DNA of 64,000 bases, taken from contig NZ_PJIO01000007.1 of assembly GCF_002929305.1 (NCBI RefSeq), forward strand, positions 1 through 64,000, in the 5' to 3' direction. The notes below the pieces were generated by a model that was not told the DNA's origin, did not search any database, and was given only the letters and a program-made list of their open reading frames with translations. Both the position numbers and the translations under genes were made by a program. This document shows positions 46,919-56,677 of this stretch, one piece after another (the first letter of the stretch is position 1; every line of letters begins with the position of its first letter). This DNA is from Arthrobacter sp. GMC3 (GTDB lineage: Bacteria; Actinomycetota; Actinomycetes; Actinomycetales; Micrococcaceae).

Positions 46919-47374
46919 GTGCTAGCCACCAGAAATAGAATGCGGACCTCCGCTGACTTCTCACATACTGTACGTTCCGGCGTCCGCAATGGACGCCGGA
47001 ACGTAGTGTTATATGTGGTGTCAACTTCTCCCGACGCACCCAGCAAGGTTGGGTTCATCGTGGCGAAGACCGTTGGGAACGCTGTGACGCGCAATCTCGT
47101 TAAAAGGAGACTGCGCGAAATAGTTGTTGAGACGATTCGCAACCATCCGTATGGCGTCAATGTTGTTGTCAGGGCCCTGCCCGCTTCAGCAGATGCCACG
47201 TGGGGCGAACTTGTCAACGACTATCAGCGAGCGTTTTCCAAAGTTTCCCCCCGCTTGCGGGTGGAGGCAGCGGAACCGTTGGCGGAGAGCCTCCAACGGG
47301 ACACCTCAACACTGGCAGTTGTAGAGGCCGCCGTGTCGAAAGGAGATGATGTCCGTGACCCAAGCAAAGCTTGA
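46919..47374 (+). CDS. rnpA: RNase P protein component
   Basis: 151 residues from a GTG start. It has the RNase P protein fold with MLATRNRMR at the start and the conserved RNR helix VTRNLVKRRLREIV. It binds the RNase P RNA and helps process tRNA 5' ends; the RNA gene is not in this window. The C-terminal 30 residues are a variable tail. Its end overlaps the yidD start by about 20 bases. Confidence 0.95.
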   Translation: MLATRNRMRTSADFSHTVRSGVRNGRRNVVLYVVSTSPDAPSKVGFIVAKTVGNAVTRNLVKRRLREIVVETIRNHPYGVNVVVRALPASADATWGELVNDYQRAFSKVSPRLRVEAAEPLAESLQRDTSTLAVVEAAVSKGDDVRDPSKA

Positions 47375-47750
47375 GAGTCGCGCAACGAGCCGCCCGACCG
47401 TCGTCGGACGGTTCTTGTGGCATCTCCCGCAAAACATTTTGATAGTTGTCTTGAAACTGTACCGGCGATTCATCTCACCCATTTATGGGCAGGTGTGCCG
47501 GTTTTTTCCGTCCTGTTCGGCATATGCCTTGGAGGCCGTCACCGTTCACGGTGCAGTTAAAGGCAGCTGGTACGCGGCACGTCGCATTGTGCGTTGCCAT
47601 CCTTGGAATTCCGGTGGCATCGATCCGGTCCCCGCGCCGGCGCACGTCAACTGGGATGATCCCTCCAAGGTCCCCTTCATTGTCCAACTGAACCACCCAG
47701 ACTTCTTTCTGGCAGCTCAGGCGGATACACAAAGTCGCCCTGCGGCTTGA
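47355..47750 (+). CDS. yidD: YidD membrane protein insertion efficiency factor
   Basis: 131 residues if the GTG at 47355 is used. AGGAG ends nine bases upstream of it, while two in-frame ATGs (47346, 47349) directly adjoin that site. The YidD core is LKLYRRFISPIYG, CRFFPSCSAYALEAV, HGAVKGSWYAARRIVRCHPW and GGIDPVP. It assists YidC in membrane insertion. The C-terminal extension of about 35 residues is typical of actinobacteria. Confidence 0.93.
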   Translation: MTQAKLESRATSRPTVVGRFLWHLPQNILIVVLKLYRRFISPIYGQVCRFFPSCSAYALEAVTVHGAVKGSWYAARRIVRCHPWNSGGIDPVPAPAHVNWDDPSKVPFIVQLNHPDFFLAAQADTQSRPAA

Positions 47751-47768
47751 GGAGATTAGAAAAGAAAT

Positions 47769-48731
47769 ATGGGCTTCTTCGATACAATTCTGTTCCCCTT
47801 CAAATGGCTCGTGTCATGGATCATGGTGCTCTTCCATGACGGGTTGACCTTCCTTGGAATGGATGCGGCTTCAGGTATTACCTGGACACTGTCCATCATC
47901 GGGCTGGTGTTGGTGATTCGTGCCGCCTTGATTCCGGTGTTCGTCAAGCAGATCAAGGCCCAGCGCGGAATGCAGGCGCTGCAGCCGGATATGAAGAAGC
48001 TGCAGGCCAAGTACAAGGGCAAGACAGACCAACTCTCCCGCCAGGCCATGGGCCAGGAACAGATGGCCTTGTACAAGGAACACGGCACCAACCCGTTCTC
48101 CGCATGCCTGCCCATGCTGATCCAGATGCCGTTCTTCTTCTCCCTGTTCCAGGTTCTCTCCGGTGTGGCGAAAGCCAACTCCACGAGCACTGGCATTGGT
48201 GCTATGAGCCACGACCAGGTTGCCCAGTTTGATCAGGCCACCATTTTTGGGGCCCCCCTCTCTGCTGCTTTCCTGCCGCAGCTCCAGGGTGGCGACCTCA
48301 ACGTTTCGGTTGTGGTTCTCTCGATCATCATGATCCTGGCCATGATTGCCTCGCAGTTCATCACGCAGAAGCAGATCATGTCCAAGAACATGTCTGAAGA
48401 GGCCATGGCGGGCCCGTTCATGAAGCAGCAGAAGATGATGCTGTACGTACTGCCCCTGGTCTTCGGTATTGGTGGCGTGAACTTCCCCATCGGTGTCTTG
48501 ATCTACTGGACCACCACCAACATTTGGACCATGGGACAGCAGTTCTTCGTGATCCGACGCATGCCTACTCCCGGCTCACCGGCCTACAAGGAATACCAGA
48601 AGCGTCGCGAGGCCAAGGGCCTGCCGCTGCTGGGTGCTTCGAAGAAGGCTACGGAAGCCGCGGTTGAAGTTGTTCCTGAGCCCAAGGCCCAGCGAGTCCA
48701 GCCACAACGTAAAAACAGGAAGAAGAAATAA
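47769..48731 (+). CDS. yidC: YidC/Oxa1 membrane protein insertase
   Basis: 320 residues with about five membrane helices (about 5-25, 35-55, 115-135, 185-205 and 225-250). Conserved parts are the cytoplasmic QRGMQALQPDMKKLQAKYKG and the groove region. The C-terminal tail is strongly basic (QPQRKNRKKK) and can bind the ribosome. It inserts membrane proteins with or without SecYEG. The stop overlaps the jag start (TAATG). Confidence 0.96.
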   Translation: MGFFDTILFPFKWLVSWIMVLFHDGLTFLGMDAASGITWTLSIIGLVLVIRAALIPVFVKQIKAQRGMQALQPDMKKLQAKYKGKTDQLSRQAMGQEQMALYKEHGTNPFSACLPMLIQMPFFFSLFQVLSGVAKANSTSTGIGAMSHDQVAQFDQATIFGAPLSAAFLPQLQGGDLNVSVVVLSIIMILAMIASQFITQKQIMSKNMSEEAMAGPFMKQQKMMLYVLPLVFGIGGVNFPIGVLIYWTTTNIWTMGQQFFVIRRMPTPGSPAYKEYQKRREAKGLPLLGASKKATEAAVEVVPEPKAQRVQPQRKNRKKK

Positions 48732-49303
48732 TGCCTGCTGAAACTGAGATTGTGCCCGAGGAATCCGTTGATCAGGACACTGGCGTCCAGGAAAACTCCG
48801 ATCAGGACGCCCCTGAGCAGCACGGCGCAGCCGGCGCAAGCCGCCTCGAGGAAGAGGGCGACATTGCCGCCGACTACCTGGAGGAACTGCTGGATATTGC
48901 CGATATCGATGGCGACATCGACATTGAGGTGCGCAATGGCCGGACGTACATCTCGATCGTTACTGATGAGGAAACCGACTCGCTGAAGGCCCTGGTTGGC
49001 CAGGACGGTGAAGTCCTGGATGCACTCCAGGAGCTGACCCGCCTGAGCGTTCTCTCCGCAACAGAGAGCCGCTCCCGTCTGGTTCTGGACATCTCCGGCT
49101 ATCGGGATCAACGCAACGTTGAACTGGCCCAGATCGCCAAGGACGCTGCCGAGGCCATCAAGGCTGGCAGTGCATCTGTGGCACTGACGCCAATGGGAGC
49201 CTACGAGCGCAAAATTGTGCATGACGCCATTGCCAATCTTGGCTTGGAATCAGAATCTGAGGGCGAGGGCGCCAGCCGCCACATCGTCGTCACCGCTTCA
49301 TAG
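48731..49303 (+). CDS. jag: Jag/KhpB RNA-binding protein (KH and R3H domains)
   Basis: 190 residues. After an acidic N-terminus (about 1-45), a KH domain (about 45-120, with DSLKALVGQDGEVLDALQEL) and an R3H domain (about 125-190, with MGAYERKIVHDAIAN) follow. These proteins bind RNA and in firmicutes influence cell elongation and division. The short Jag-N domain is missing, as in other actinobacteria. It overlaps yidC by one base. Confidence 0.93.
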   Translation: MPAETEIVPEESVDQDTGVQENSDQDAPEQHGAAGASRLEEEGDIAADYLEELLDIADIDGDIDIEVRNGRTYISIVTDEETDSLKALVGQDGEVLDALQELTRLSVLSATESRSRLVLDISGYRDQRNVELAQIAKDAAEAIKAGSASVALTPMGAYERKIVHDAIANLGLESESEGEGASRHIVVTAS

Positions 49304-49388
49304 AGTAAAAAACAAGATTCAAAATTGACGGTCCCGCTCGCCTGCCAGGAGGCAAGCGGGCGGGACCGCTCGCGAGGGGACACCTGTT

Positions 49389-50027
49389 GTGGTAGAGCTA
49401 ACTGCCGAAGAAACCATTGCCGCAGAGCGGATCTTTGGCGATCGTCTTGACCTGGCCAAGCGGTACGTGGAGCACTTGGCCACGTCCGGGATTGAACGCG
49501 GACTCATCGGTCCACGAGAGGTTCCGAGGTTGTGGAGCCGCCACGTACTCAACTGTGCCGTGGTCGCTGAGTTGATTGACGACGGCGCGAAGGTCGCCGA
49601 CGTGGGCAGCGGTGCCGGCCTGCCAGGCCTGTGCCTGGCCATTGCTCGCCCCGATCTGTACCTGACACTCATCGAGCCCCTTGAACGCCGCGTTACCTGG
49701 CTTGAAGAGGTGGTCATGGACCTTGGCCTGAACAACGTGGAGATCGTACGCGCCCGCGCCGAAGCTGCCATTGGCAAGGTGGAATGTAGTGTCGTCACCG
49801 CTAGGGCCGTCTCCGCGTTGGATACCTTGGCTCAACTGACCATCCCCCTGCTTGGTGGCAAAGGTGAGCTCCTGGCGATCAAGGGTCGCAGTGCCGGGGA
49901 GGAAATCACCAAGGCGGCCAAGACCATTAAGAAGCTCGGCGGTGTGCAGACTGAAGTATTGATTGCCGGTGCTGACATCTTGGACGAGCCCACCACTGTA
50001 GTGCGCGTCAAGGTTGCGCGGCGCTGA
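49389..50027 (+). CDS. rsmG: 16S rRNA m7G527 methyltransferase RsmG
   Basis: 212 residues from a GTG start. The SAM-binding motif is VADVGSGAGLPGLCLAI, preceded by RLWSRHVLNCAVV and followed by LIEPLERRVTWL, all typical of RsmG. It methylates G527 of 16S rRNA; loss gives low-level streptomycin resistance in many bacteria. It lies 85 bases after jag and 74 bases before parA. Confidence 0.96.
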   Translation: MVELTAEETIAAERIFGDRLDLAKRYVEHLATSGIERGLIGPREVPRLWSRHVLNCAVVAELIDDGAKVADVGSGAGLPGLCLAIARPDLYLTLIEPLERRVTWLEEVVMDLGLNNVEIVRARAEAAIGKVECSVVTARAVSALDTLAQLTIPLLGGKGELLAIKGRSAGEEITKAAKTIKKLGGVQTEVLIAGADILDEPTTVVRVKVARR

Positions 50028-50101
50028 TTCCGCATGCCCCGCATGAGAACCGATAGGCTAGTGTCTGGCAAACACGGCCAAATGAAAGTGAGAGTGTCAG
50101 C

Positions 50102-51178
50102 GTGACCAACAGCGAAGCAGCTTCGCAACGGATCCCACCGTTTATGTCGTTGGGATCGGCACGATCTGATTCATCCTCAGTGGGTTCCGGGTCCCAAATT
50201 GGCGTCCGCCTCATGAATCAATCAAAATCGGTTGATTCATCGAATGACGTTCTTGTTTCACGTGAAACCAACAGTGACGGAGTGTCCGCGTTCGACAACG
50301 ATTTCGATGACAGCAGTCCCATAGCGAGTCAGCTAGTCAGCGAAACTAAGCGCCGGGAGCGACTCCTGGGCAGAAAGTTGCCGCGACCTCAGCGAACCAG
50401 AATTCTGACGGTTGCCAACCAAAAAGGCGGCGTCGGAAAGACGACCACGACAGTCAACATTGCCGCAGCGCTAGCATCCGCAGGACTTCAGGTGCTGGTC
50501 ATCGACATTGATCCTCAGGGCAATGCATCAACGGCCCTGGGTGTACCGCATCATGCCGAAATTGACAGTATTTATGATGTTTTGATCAATGACTTCGCCA
50601 TGTCAGACGTTGTGGCCGCATGCCCAGATATTGATAACTTGTACTGCGCACCGGCAACCATTCACCTGGCTGGTGCCGAGATTGAACTGGTTTCACTAGT
50701 AGCGCGAGAGCAGCGCCTGCGCCGGGCTATCGACCAGTACGTGAAGTATCGCGAGGACAATGGGGAACAGCGCCTAGACTTCATCTTCATCGACTGCCCT
50801 CCCAGCCTCGGATTGCTGACGGTTAACGCCTTTGTTGCCGCCAATGAGGTCATGATTCCCATCCAGTGCGAGTACTACGCACTGGAGGGGCTTAGTCAGT
50901 TGTTGAAGAACATTGAAATGATCCAGAAGCACCTCAACTCGGATTTGGTTGTTTCGACCATTCTGCTAACGATGTATGACGGACGCACAAACTTGGCTGC
51001 TCACGTAGCGGCGGACGTGCGCGAGCACTTCCCTAAGCAGGTACTGAAGGCCCTGATTCCTCGTTCGGTACGCATTTCGGAAGCTCCCAGCTACCAGCAG
51101 ACGGTCATGACTTACGATCCGTCGTCCACCGGCGCGTTGTCCTACCTGGAAGCAGCAGCGGAACTCGCTGAACGTTAG
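50102..51178 (+). CDS. parA: Chromosome-partitioning ATPase ParA (Soj)
   Basis: 358 residues from a GTG start. The deviant Walker A motif is KGGVGKTTT (about 110-118), with IDIDPQGNAS and FIDCPPSLGLLTVNA following. It binds DNA non-specifically as an ATP dimer and moves ParB-parS complexes. An N-terminal extension of about 90 residues encodes a parS site inside the gene (VSRET), as in related actinobacteria. It lies 82 bases upstream of the parB frame. Confidence 0.96.
   Translation: MTNSEAASQRIPPFMSLGSARSDSSSVGSGSQIGVRLMNQSKSVDSSNDVLVSRETNSDGVSAFDNDFDDSSPIASQLVSETKRRERLLGRKLPRPQRTRILTVANQKGGVGKTTTTVNIAAALASAGLQVLVIDIDPQGNASTALGVPHHAEIDSIYDVLINDFAMSDVVAACPDIDNLYCAPATIHLAGAEIELVSLVAREQRLRRAIDQYVKYREDNGEQRLDFIFIDCPPSLGLLTVNAFVAANEVMIPIQCEYYALEGLSQLLKNIEMIQKHLNSDLVVSTILLTMYDGRTNLAAHVAADVREHFPKQVLKALIPRSVRISEAPSYQQTVMTYDPSSTGALSYLEAAAELAER
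50254..50269. promoter_or_regulatory. parS site inside parA
   Basis: TGTTTCACGTGAAACC matches the 16-base parS consensus at 15 of 16 positions. It is translated as part of the ParA N-terminal extension (VSRET). ParB should bind here and spread. Confidence 0.9.
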
Positions 51179-51275
51179 AATGCATGTAACGGAACGCGTT
51201 CATGGCTTTTTGTAATTCACTAAGATTTTAATCTGGCTCGCACCAAGAGGGGCTCATTCAATGGAGGACATATCA

Positions 51276-52289
51276 ATGACCGAAAAGCGTAGGGGCCTTG
51301 GTCGCGGCTTGGGTGCTTTGATACCCAATTCATCCTCGGATGACTCAGGTGCTTCATCACAGCCGACCCGCCCGGTAGATCTCTTTTTCCCTGAACCCAA
51401 GGGTAGGAAGACGGCAAGCAGCACGCGTGAGCCCAAGAAAGTTGCCGCAGATGCTGTGACTGAGCTTGTGGAGGTTCCGGGTGCACGGTTCATGGAACTG
51501 CCTGTGGGGGAGATCCACCCCAATCGGAAGCAACCCAGGACTGTCTTTGACGAAGACGACATGGCTGAATTGGTCCATTCAGTCAAGGAAATCGGCATCC
51601 TCCAACCGATCGTTGTCCGCAAATCTACGGAGAAGGGTGACCAGCCCTACGAATTGGTCATGGGTGAACGCCGCTGGCGTGCCTCTCAGGCTGCTGGACT
51701 AGAGACTATTCCTGTCATCGTCCGCGAAACCACCGATGACAATCTTCTCCGCGACGCGTTACTTGAGAACCTCCATCGCAGCCAGCTAAATCCGTTGGAA
51801 GAAGCGGCTGCCTACCAGCAGCTCCTTGAAGATTTCGGAACAACGCACGAGCAGTTGGCCGACAAAATTGGCAGGTCTCGTCCGCAGGTATCCAACACCC
51901 TGCGACTACTCAAGCTACCGCCTGTGGTTCAGCGTAGGGTCGCGGCAGGGGTACTGTCAGCAGGACACGCGCGCGCATTGCTGGCTCTTCCAGGAGCGCA
52001 AGCCATGGAAGCCTTGGCCCAGAAGATTGTATCTGAAGGCATGTCGGTGCGTGCTACTGAAGAAGCGGTTCAGCTGTACCAGGCCCCGGTCGACGCAAAC
52101 AAGGATCGGATTACCAAGCCGAGCCCGCGGCATGAACGCCTGGACTTCCTTGCCAGCTCCTTGTCAGACCGTCTCGACACGAATGTGAAGATCTCTTTGG
52201 GGGCACGCAAAGGTAAAGTCAGCATTGAGTTTGCCTCGGTTGAGGATTTGAACCGCATCATGGACGTCCTGGCTCCCGGGTCCAACTAG
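51276..52289 (+). CDS. parB: Chromosome-partitioning protein ParB (Spo0J)
   Basis: 337 residues from ATG 51276, eight bases after GGAGG; an ATG at 51261 precedes that site and is unlikely. It begins MTEKRRGLGRGLGALIP, as usual. The CTPase/ParB N domain has ELPVGEIHPNRKQPR and GERRWRASQAAG; the helix-turn-helix has EQLADKIGRSRPQVSNTLRLL; a C-terminal dimer domain follows. It binds parS, spreads as a clamp and loads SMC. A terminator lies 18 bases after the stop. Confidence 0.97.
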   Translation: MTEKRRGLGRGLGALIPNSSSDDSGASSQPTRPVDLFFPEPKGRKTASSTREPKKVAADAVTELVEVPGARFMELPVGEIHPNRKQPRTVFDEDDMAELVHSVKEIGILQPIVVRKSTEKGDQPYELVMGERRWRASQAAGLETIPVIVRETTDDNLLRDALLENLHRSQLNPLEEAAAYQQLLEDFGTTHEQLADKIGRSRPQVSNTLRLLKLPPVVQRRVAAGVLSAGHARALLALPGAQAMEALAQKIVSEGMSVRATEEAVQLYQAPVDANKDRITKPSPRHERLDFLASSLSDRLDTNVKISLGARKGKVSIEFASVEDLNRIMDVLAPGSN

Positions 52290-52306
52290 AAGTCTATTTC
52301 TAGATT

Positions 52307-52349
52307 AGGGCTGTGGTTGTTTCACATGAAACAACCGCAGCCCTTTTTG
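52307..52349 (+). terminator. parB terminator with a parS-like core at its apex
   Basis: The 18-base arms 52307-52324 and 52327-52344 pair with one G-T wobble and a 2-base loop, then TTTTT. The apex contains TGTTTCACATGAAACA (52318-52333), which differs from the parS consensus only in its central CA (CG in the consensus). It can therefore be both a terminator in RNA and a weak ParB site in DNA. Confidence 0.85.
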
Positions 52350-52508
52350 CTACCCAAAACGCTTCTGTGAGAGCAATCCTAAGCTCAAGAAACTGATCCC
52401 GCGGGGTCGATCTCAAGGGGCATTTTGGCGACCGTAGGCAATGCCGGACGGCTCTTGCTGAACGCACCGGCAAATGCGGCCGCCCCGTGAAATGGACGAA
52501 GTATCTCT

Positions 52509-52524
52509 TGTTTCACGTGAAACA
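52509..52524. promoter_or_regulatory. parS site, perfect consensus
   Basis: TGTTTCACGTGAAACA, all 16 positions of the parS consensus, 220 bases after the parB stop. It is the strongest predicted ParB nucleation site in the window. Confidence 0.95.
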
Positions 52525-52730
52525 GAACTTCGAAAGGAACTGGCGATGGAAAGCGGAATCTCAGCGCCCTATTCGATTCCCATAGAATTTGGACCAGGCA
52601 ACGACCGTCGAGGGTGACATAGGATTCATTCAAGTACACACATAGGAGAGAGAGTACCGGCTTCATTGTCTCTATGTGACTCGAAAATCGCTGCAAATGC
52701 ATTGAAATGGTCGGCGGTGGCCGACTGTTC

Positions 52731-52746
52731 TGTTTCACGTGAAACG
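52731..52746. promoter_or_regulatory. parS site
   Basis: TGTTTCACGTGAAACG, 15 of 16 consensus positions, in the gene-poor stretch. Confidence 0.9.
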
Positions 52747-55206
52747 TGGAGACGACATAAACAAGACTCCAGAAAGAGAATCGGAACGCTTCGAATGTCG
52801 GCGTTGCGCGGCAAGAAACTGCGCAGATTTGATTTCGTCACTGGCGTACTTGAGGAGGACAAACTGATTCATCTAACCAGAGCGAGGTGGTCATGAATCT
52901 ACATTGGCGGTCAGCCAAGAGCTCAGTTCGACCCGCGCGCAGAGACCTTCTTGGTAGGCGTCTAGGTCGAAGTGACATCGGCGGCAGTATGGGACCTAGC
53001 AGTCTTGCAGGTGGCCGGCATGCCGGTAGTCGGGCGCAGATTTCATGCTTTGCGTATGCGCCATCGACACATCTCACGCACATAGTCTGTAGATCCGGGA
53101 GGTTCATGTCTGCAACTATGGGGGACAGTCGACTGCAGCTCAAGAGCGGTCGCTGCCGGTTTTAGCTGGACCAGAAGCCGGCGGTGGGGCCGATGAGAGA
53201 GGGCCCAGCCGTTGCCTAAAGTCATGCGCCCTTGTGGAGTTGGCCTGCTCTGTGCCTTGGGCGCGGGCGAATTTGGCCGAGGCGTTCCAGACACGCGCAG
53301 TTAGTTGTTTGATTTGGCCCGCCGGAAATGCCGCCGCTCAGACCAGAGGTTCAAACGTTAGACGCCAATTTGCCAGGGTTCCTTGGGAACGGATTGACGG
53401 CTCAAATGACACCGACTGCGGCCTCGGGACGGTTTAGGGCAGTTGTGTTTACCTTGGGAAACCATGCCCCGCGATGTCGATGCGTGGCCGAACAATAGGT
53501 TCTGAGGCGGCATATGTGCCGTAGTTCAATTGTTGGCGCCCGAAGATTCGGCCAAGCTTTGACGTGCGGGCGCAGCCAGCCGCACTGACTGGAAGGGTTA
53601 CCAACGCCCTGAACTGGCGAGCCTTCGGTGAAAGGTTGGTGTACCAGTGGACACCAACGGGCGGCCTCGCCTCAAGTCAACGTGCGCTAGAAGGTGCATG
53701 CGTGCCTCAGGCCATTTGCTCGCCAAGTGGGGTGTCGCGGTACCTAGGTGTACATCTTGACCAGGTTGATGAGCCGTGTGTGGATGAACTCACCACCCAT
53801 GCTGAAAGCGAGGGACAGCACGGGATAGGGCAGCGACCGGAGTGGCAGGTCGATCCCAGCCACCACATTTCGGTGTGGCGCGGATCTTCACGCACGTGTT
53901 CACCGCCCACCTGGTAATCGCGTCACTGAGGGTGATCGAATACTAGAACTCGCCCTTGTGGCTCAGTCCGCAGCGCGCACGACGGTGTCGATCTCGAATA
54001 ACCCCGGTCACCGCTCCATAGGCGCGCTCAACCACCATACCGGCACCCAAGAGCGCGGCGTCGCCTTGGGGCCCTGGTGGTGGAGAATACCGAATGGCAT
54101 CGGGTCTCCGGCAGTGGATTTGGGGTTTAGCTCAGTGCCCTCCACAGGTAGGGTCAGCATGTCTTGGTGGACCTCGCTGTAAGTATCGGGGACAGAGGGT
54201 GGGCTCGAATGTTCTCGGCCGATGCGTGTGTTCGAGGATTGGGAGGGCGCGCGTCCCGGCCTCCGGGTTTCTGAAACCAGGCGCCAGCGAACGTTGGCCC
54301 TCGTCCAGCCTGTTGTCGCGCACTGGTCGTAGGGCATCGTGCCCTTCTGTCCCCTGGTTCCCTTCGCGTACTCCGCAGTGAACCGCCAACGATCTGTTGC
54401 CCGGCTTCCATCGATGGCACGTGTTTCACCACCCCAGCACACCGTTCAACGCGCCCCCAGGGGCCAGAGCTTTCGAGAGTAGTAGGAGTGAATCCACGCT
54501 CGGTGCTAAGCGGGCAGTCGATGGGGACGTATTCATTTGGGCGAGGAAGACCAGTCGATTTCTCTTGGCCACGGCCCACCTTTAATCACTAGGTGGAATA
54601 GGAAAGAACGACCAACTTTAGAAGGCGACACCTGATACCAGCGGTGGCCACGACTTTGGATGATTGGATGACTACCCGCCAGCCAGATTGCAACGGGGAA
54701 GATCTCCAAGCGTGAGCTAGCGAAGTAGCTTGGCATGTGGTGGCCTTCGGATGACACGCCTGAAGCCGCAGAGATCTGGCCACCTTAGTCGCAGCCGGTG
54801 GTGGTGCGAGGCCCAGACAGGTGCCGGTCATGGGGCTGGTGCGTGCAAGCCCTCCACCGGCCAATTTGCAATGCCATACTCGTTCGACTGAATCGTTCAG
54901 GTGGGCTCGGATCTGGATACAGTGGACTTTGCCACGTCTCCAAGCGGCTGGTTGATGACGGAGTGGGTCATACCTTTTCCGATCAGGACTCCACTGGTCC
55001 ATGGATTCGGGCTGCCTCTACTCACAAATAGGGTGTTTGCCCGTTTGGCCGCAAAGGGCAGGGACCAGCGTGCGCAGCTGCCTGACGCCGTGCATGGTCT
55101 CTTCTTTGGCGACTGAACTGCAGCGCCACTCCTACGGCAACACGGACGGGTGAACGCAACGGTCCTGCGGTCGGACGGCTGCACGCGGGGAAGAGTGAGT
55201 CGATTC

Positions 55207-55222
55207 GGTTTCACGTGAAACA
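55207..55222. promoter_or_regulatory. parS site upstream of hen1
   Basis: GGTTTCACGTGAAACA, 15 of 16 consensus positions, 67 bases before the hen1 start codon. ParB binding here could affect hen1-pnkp transcription. Confidence 0.9.
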
Positions 55223-55289
55223 CCTCAGTCACGAGCTCCGGGGGTAGAGTTGCGGAAACGCCGATCAATATCATTTCCCGGGGGACTCA

Positions 55290-56675
55290 TTGCTCGTCAC
55301 CATCAGTTACGCTGGCCCAGAAGCCACCGACCTTGGCTATCTCCTGCATAAGCACCCGGGTAAAGTTCAGACCTTTGAAACAACCGTTGGCCAAGCCCAC
55401 GTCTTCTACCCCGAGGCGAAGCCGGACCGTTGCACGGCGGCCATGCTGATGGAGGTAGACGCAATTGCTCTGGCAAGGAACCGACATCTACGTGGCGGAG
55501 GTGACGCGAGTTCCCTGGATGACTATGTGAACGATCGACCCTATGCGGCGTCGTCGCTGACAGCGGTAGCCCTTGGACAGCTTTTCCGTACCGCCATGAC
55601 GGGGCGTTGCGATGCTCGGCCGGAGCTTGCAGCGTCTGCCATCAACCTGGAGATTTCCCTATCTGCTGTTCCAATCAAAGGTGGGGCCGGACTGGCAACC
55701 CGGCTCTTTGAACCGCTCGGCTTCAAAGTGGTGGAGCACGCAATCCCGCTGGATCCGCACTTTCCTCAGTGGGGCAATTCGAACTATGTCAACCTTCACC
55801 TGACTGGGACACTGCGACTCTCGGCCGCGCTGCGGCAGATCTATGTGTTGCTGCCAGTCTTGGACGATTCCAAACACTACTGGGTGGGCAGCGATGAGAT
55901 TGGCAAACTCCTGCGCGCCGGAAACGGATGGTTGCCAGACCACCCGGAACGTGAGCTCATCACGAAGCGGTACCTCGCCCACCAGCGGGGGATGGTCGAT
56001 GACGCCACGTCGCTCATGGCTCCGGAAGCCGAGCGGACCCCGTCGGAGAACTCAGACACGCAGGGCGGGCCGCTGCCGCTCTATCGTCTCCGCGCCGGAG
56101 CTGTCATGCAGGCACTCAGGGAAGTGGGTGCCCGCAGGGTTGCCGACGTCGGCTGTGGTGAGGGAGCTCTGCTCAAGTGCCTAATGGTGGATTCCTCATT
56201 CACTCAAATCATCGGCACCGATGTTTCGGCCAAGGCTTTGGCACGTGCACAAGAGCGGTTGAACCTGAACGAATCGACTACGGAACAACGTGATCGAGTC
56301 CGACTGCTTCATTCGTCTGTGACTTACATCGACGACAGGATACGGGGGCTGGACGCCGTGGTACTCATGGAAGTCATCGAGCATGTTGAGCCCGACCGGT
56401 TGCCGGCTGTGGTTGAGAGCATCTTTGGACATGCCACGCCGGGCACAGTCGTGGTGACTACACCCAACAAGGAATACAACCCGCTTTACCCGGGCCTCAC
56501 CGGAGGCGGCAGCAGGCACCCCGACCATAGATTCGAATGGACCCGCATGGAGTTCCAGTCCTGGGCCGCTTCTGTTTGTGAGACTCACGGTTACGGCGTG
56601 GAGTTCCGGGGCGTGGGGGACACAGATCCTCTGGCGGGATCACCCACCCAACTGGCGCTCTTCAGGAAAGGCTGA
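55290..56675 (+). CDS. hen1: Hen1, 3'-terminal RNA ribose 2'-O-methyltransferase
   Basis: 461 residues from a TTG start with GGGGGA five bases upstream. The N-terminal Hen1 domain (about 1-240, starting LVTISYAGPEATDLGYLLHK) supports ligation by Pnkp. The C-terminal methyltransferase has the SAM site DVGCGEG (286-292) and the metal ligands Glu361, Glu364, His365 and His413 in EVIEHV and DHRFEW. It methylates the 2'-OH at the cut RNA end before sealing, making the repaired RNA resistant to renewed cleavage. It is directly followed by pnkp. Confidence 0.94.
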   Translation: MLVTISYAGPEATDLGYLLHKHPGKVQTFETTVGQAHVFYPEAKPDRCTAAMLMEVDAIALARNRHLRGGGDASSLDDYVNDRPYAASSLTAVALGQLFRTAMTGRCDARPELAASAINLEISLSAVPIKGGAGLATRLFEPLGFKVVEHAIPLDPHFPQWGNSNYVNLHLTGTLRLSAALRQIYVLLPVLDDSKHYWVGSDEIGKLLRAGNGWLPDHPERELITKRYLAHQRGMVDDATSLMAPEAERTPSENSDTQGGPLPLYRLRAGAVMQALREVGARRVADVGCGEGALLKCLMVDSSFTQIIGTDVSAKALARAQERLNLNESTTEQRDRVRLLHSSVTYIDDRIRGLDAVVLMEVIEHVEPDRLPAVVESIFGHATPGTVVVTTPNKEYNPLYPGLTGGGSRHPDHRFEWTRMEFQSWAASVCETHGYGVEFRGVGDTDPLAGSPTQLALFRKG

Positions 56676-56677
56676 CC

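Larger units (their letters stand above)
52350..55289. other. Gene-poor 2.9 kb stretch carrying three parS sites
   Basis: No convincing gene is present. Frames are short, overlap on both strands, lack ribosome binding sites and match no family I recognise (the longest are around 53564-53917 plus and 54008-54579 minus). Three parS sites lie at 52509, 52731 and 55207. It may hold decayed genes or a structural segment of the parS domain. No tRNA or clear structured RNA was found by eye. Confidence 0.6.

Noticed and set aside
53564..54579. Overlapping frames in the gene-poor stretch as genes
   Set aside because: Frames on both strands are short, mutually overlapping, lack start signals and have unnatural composition.
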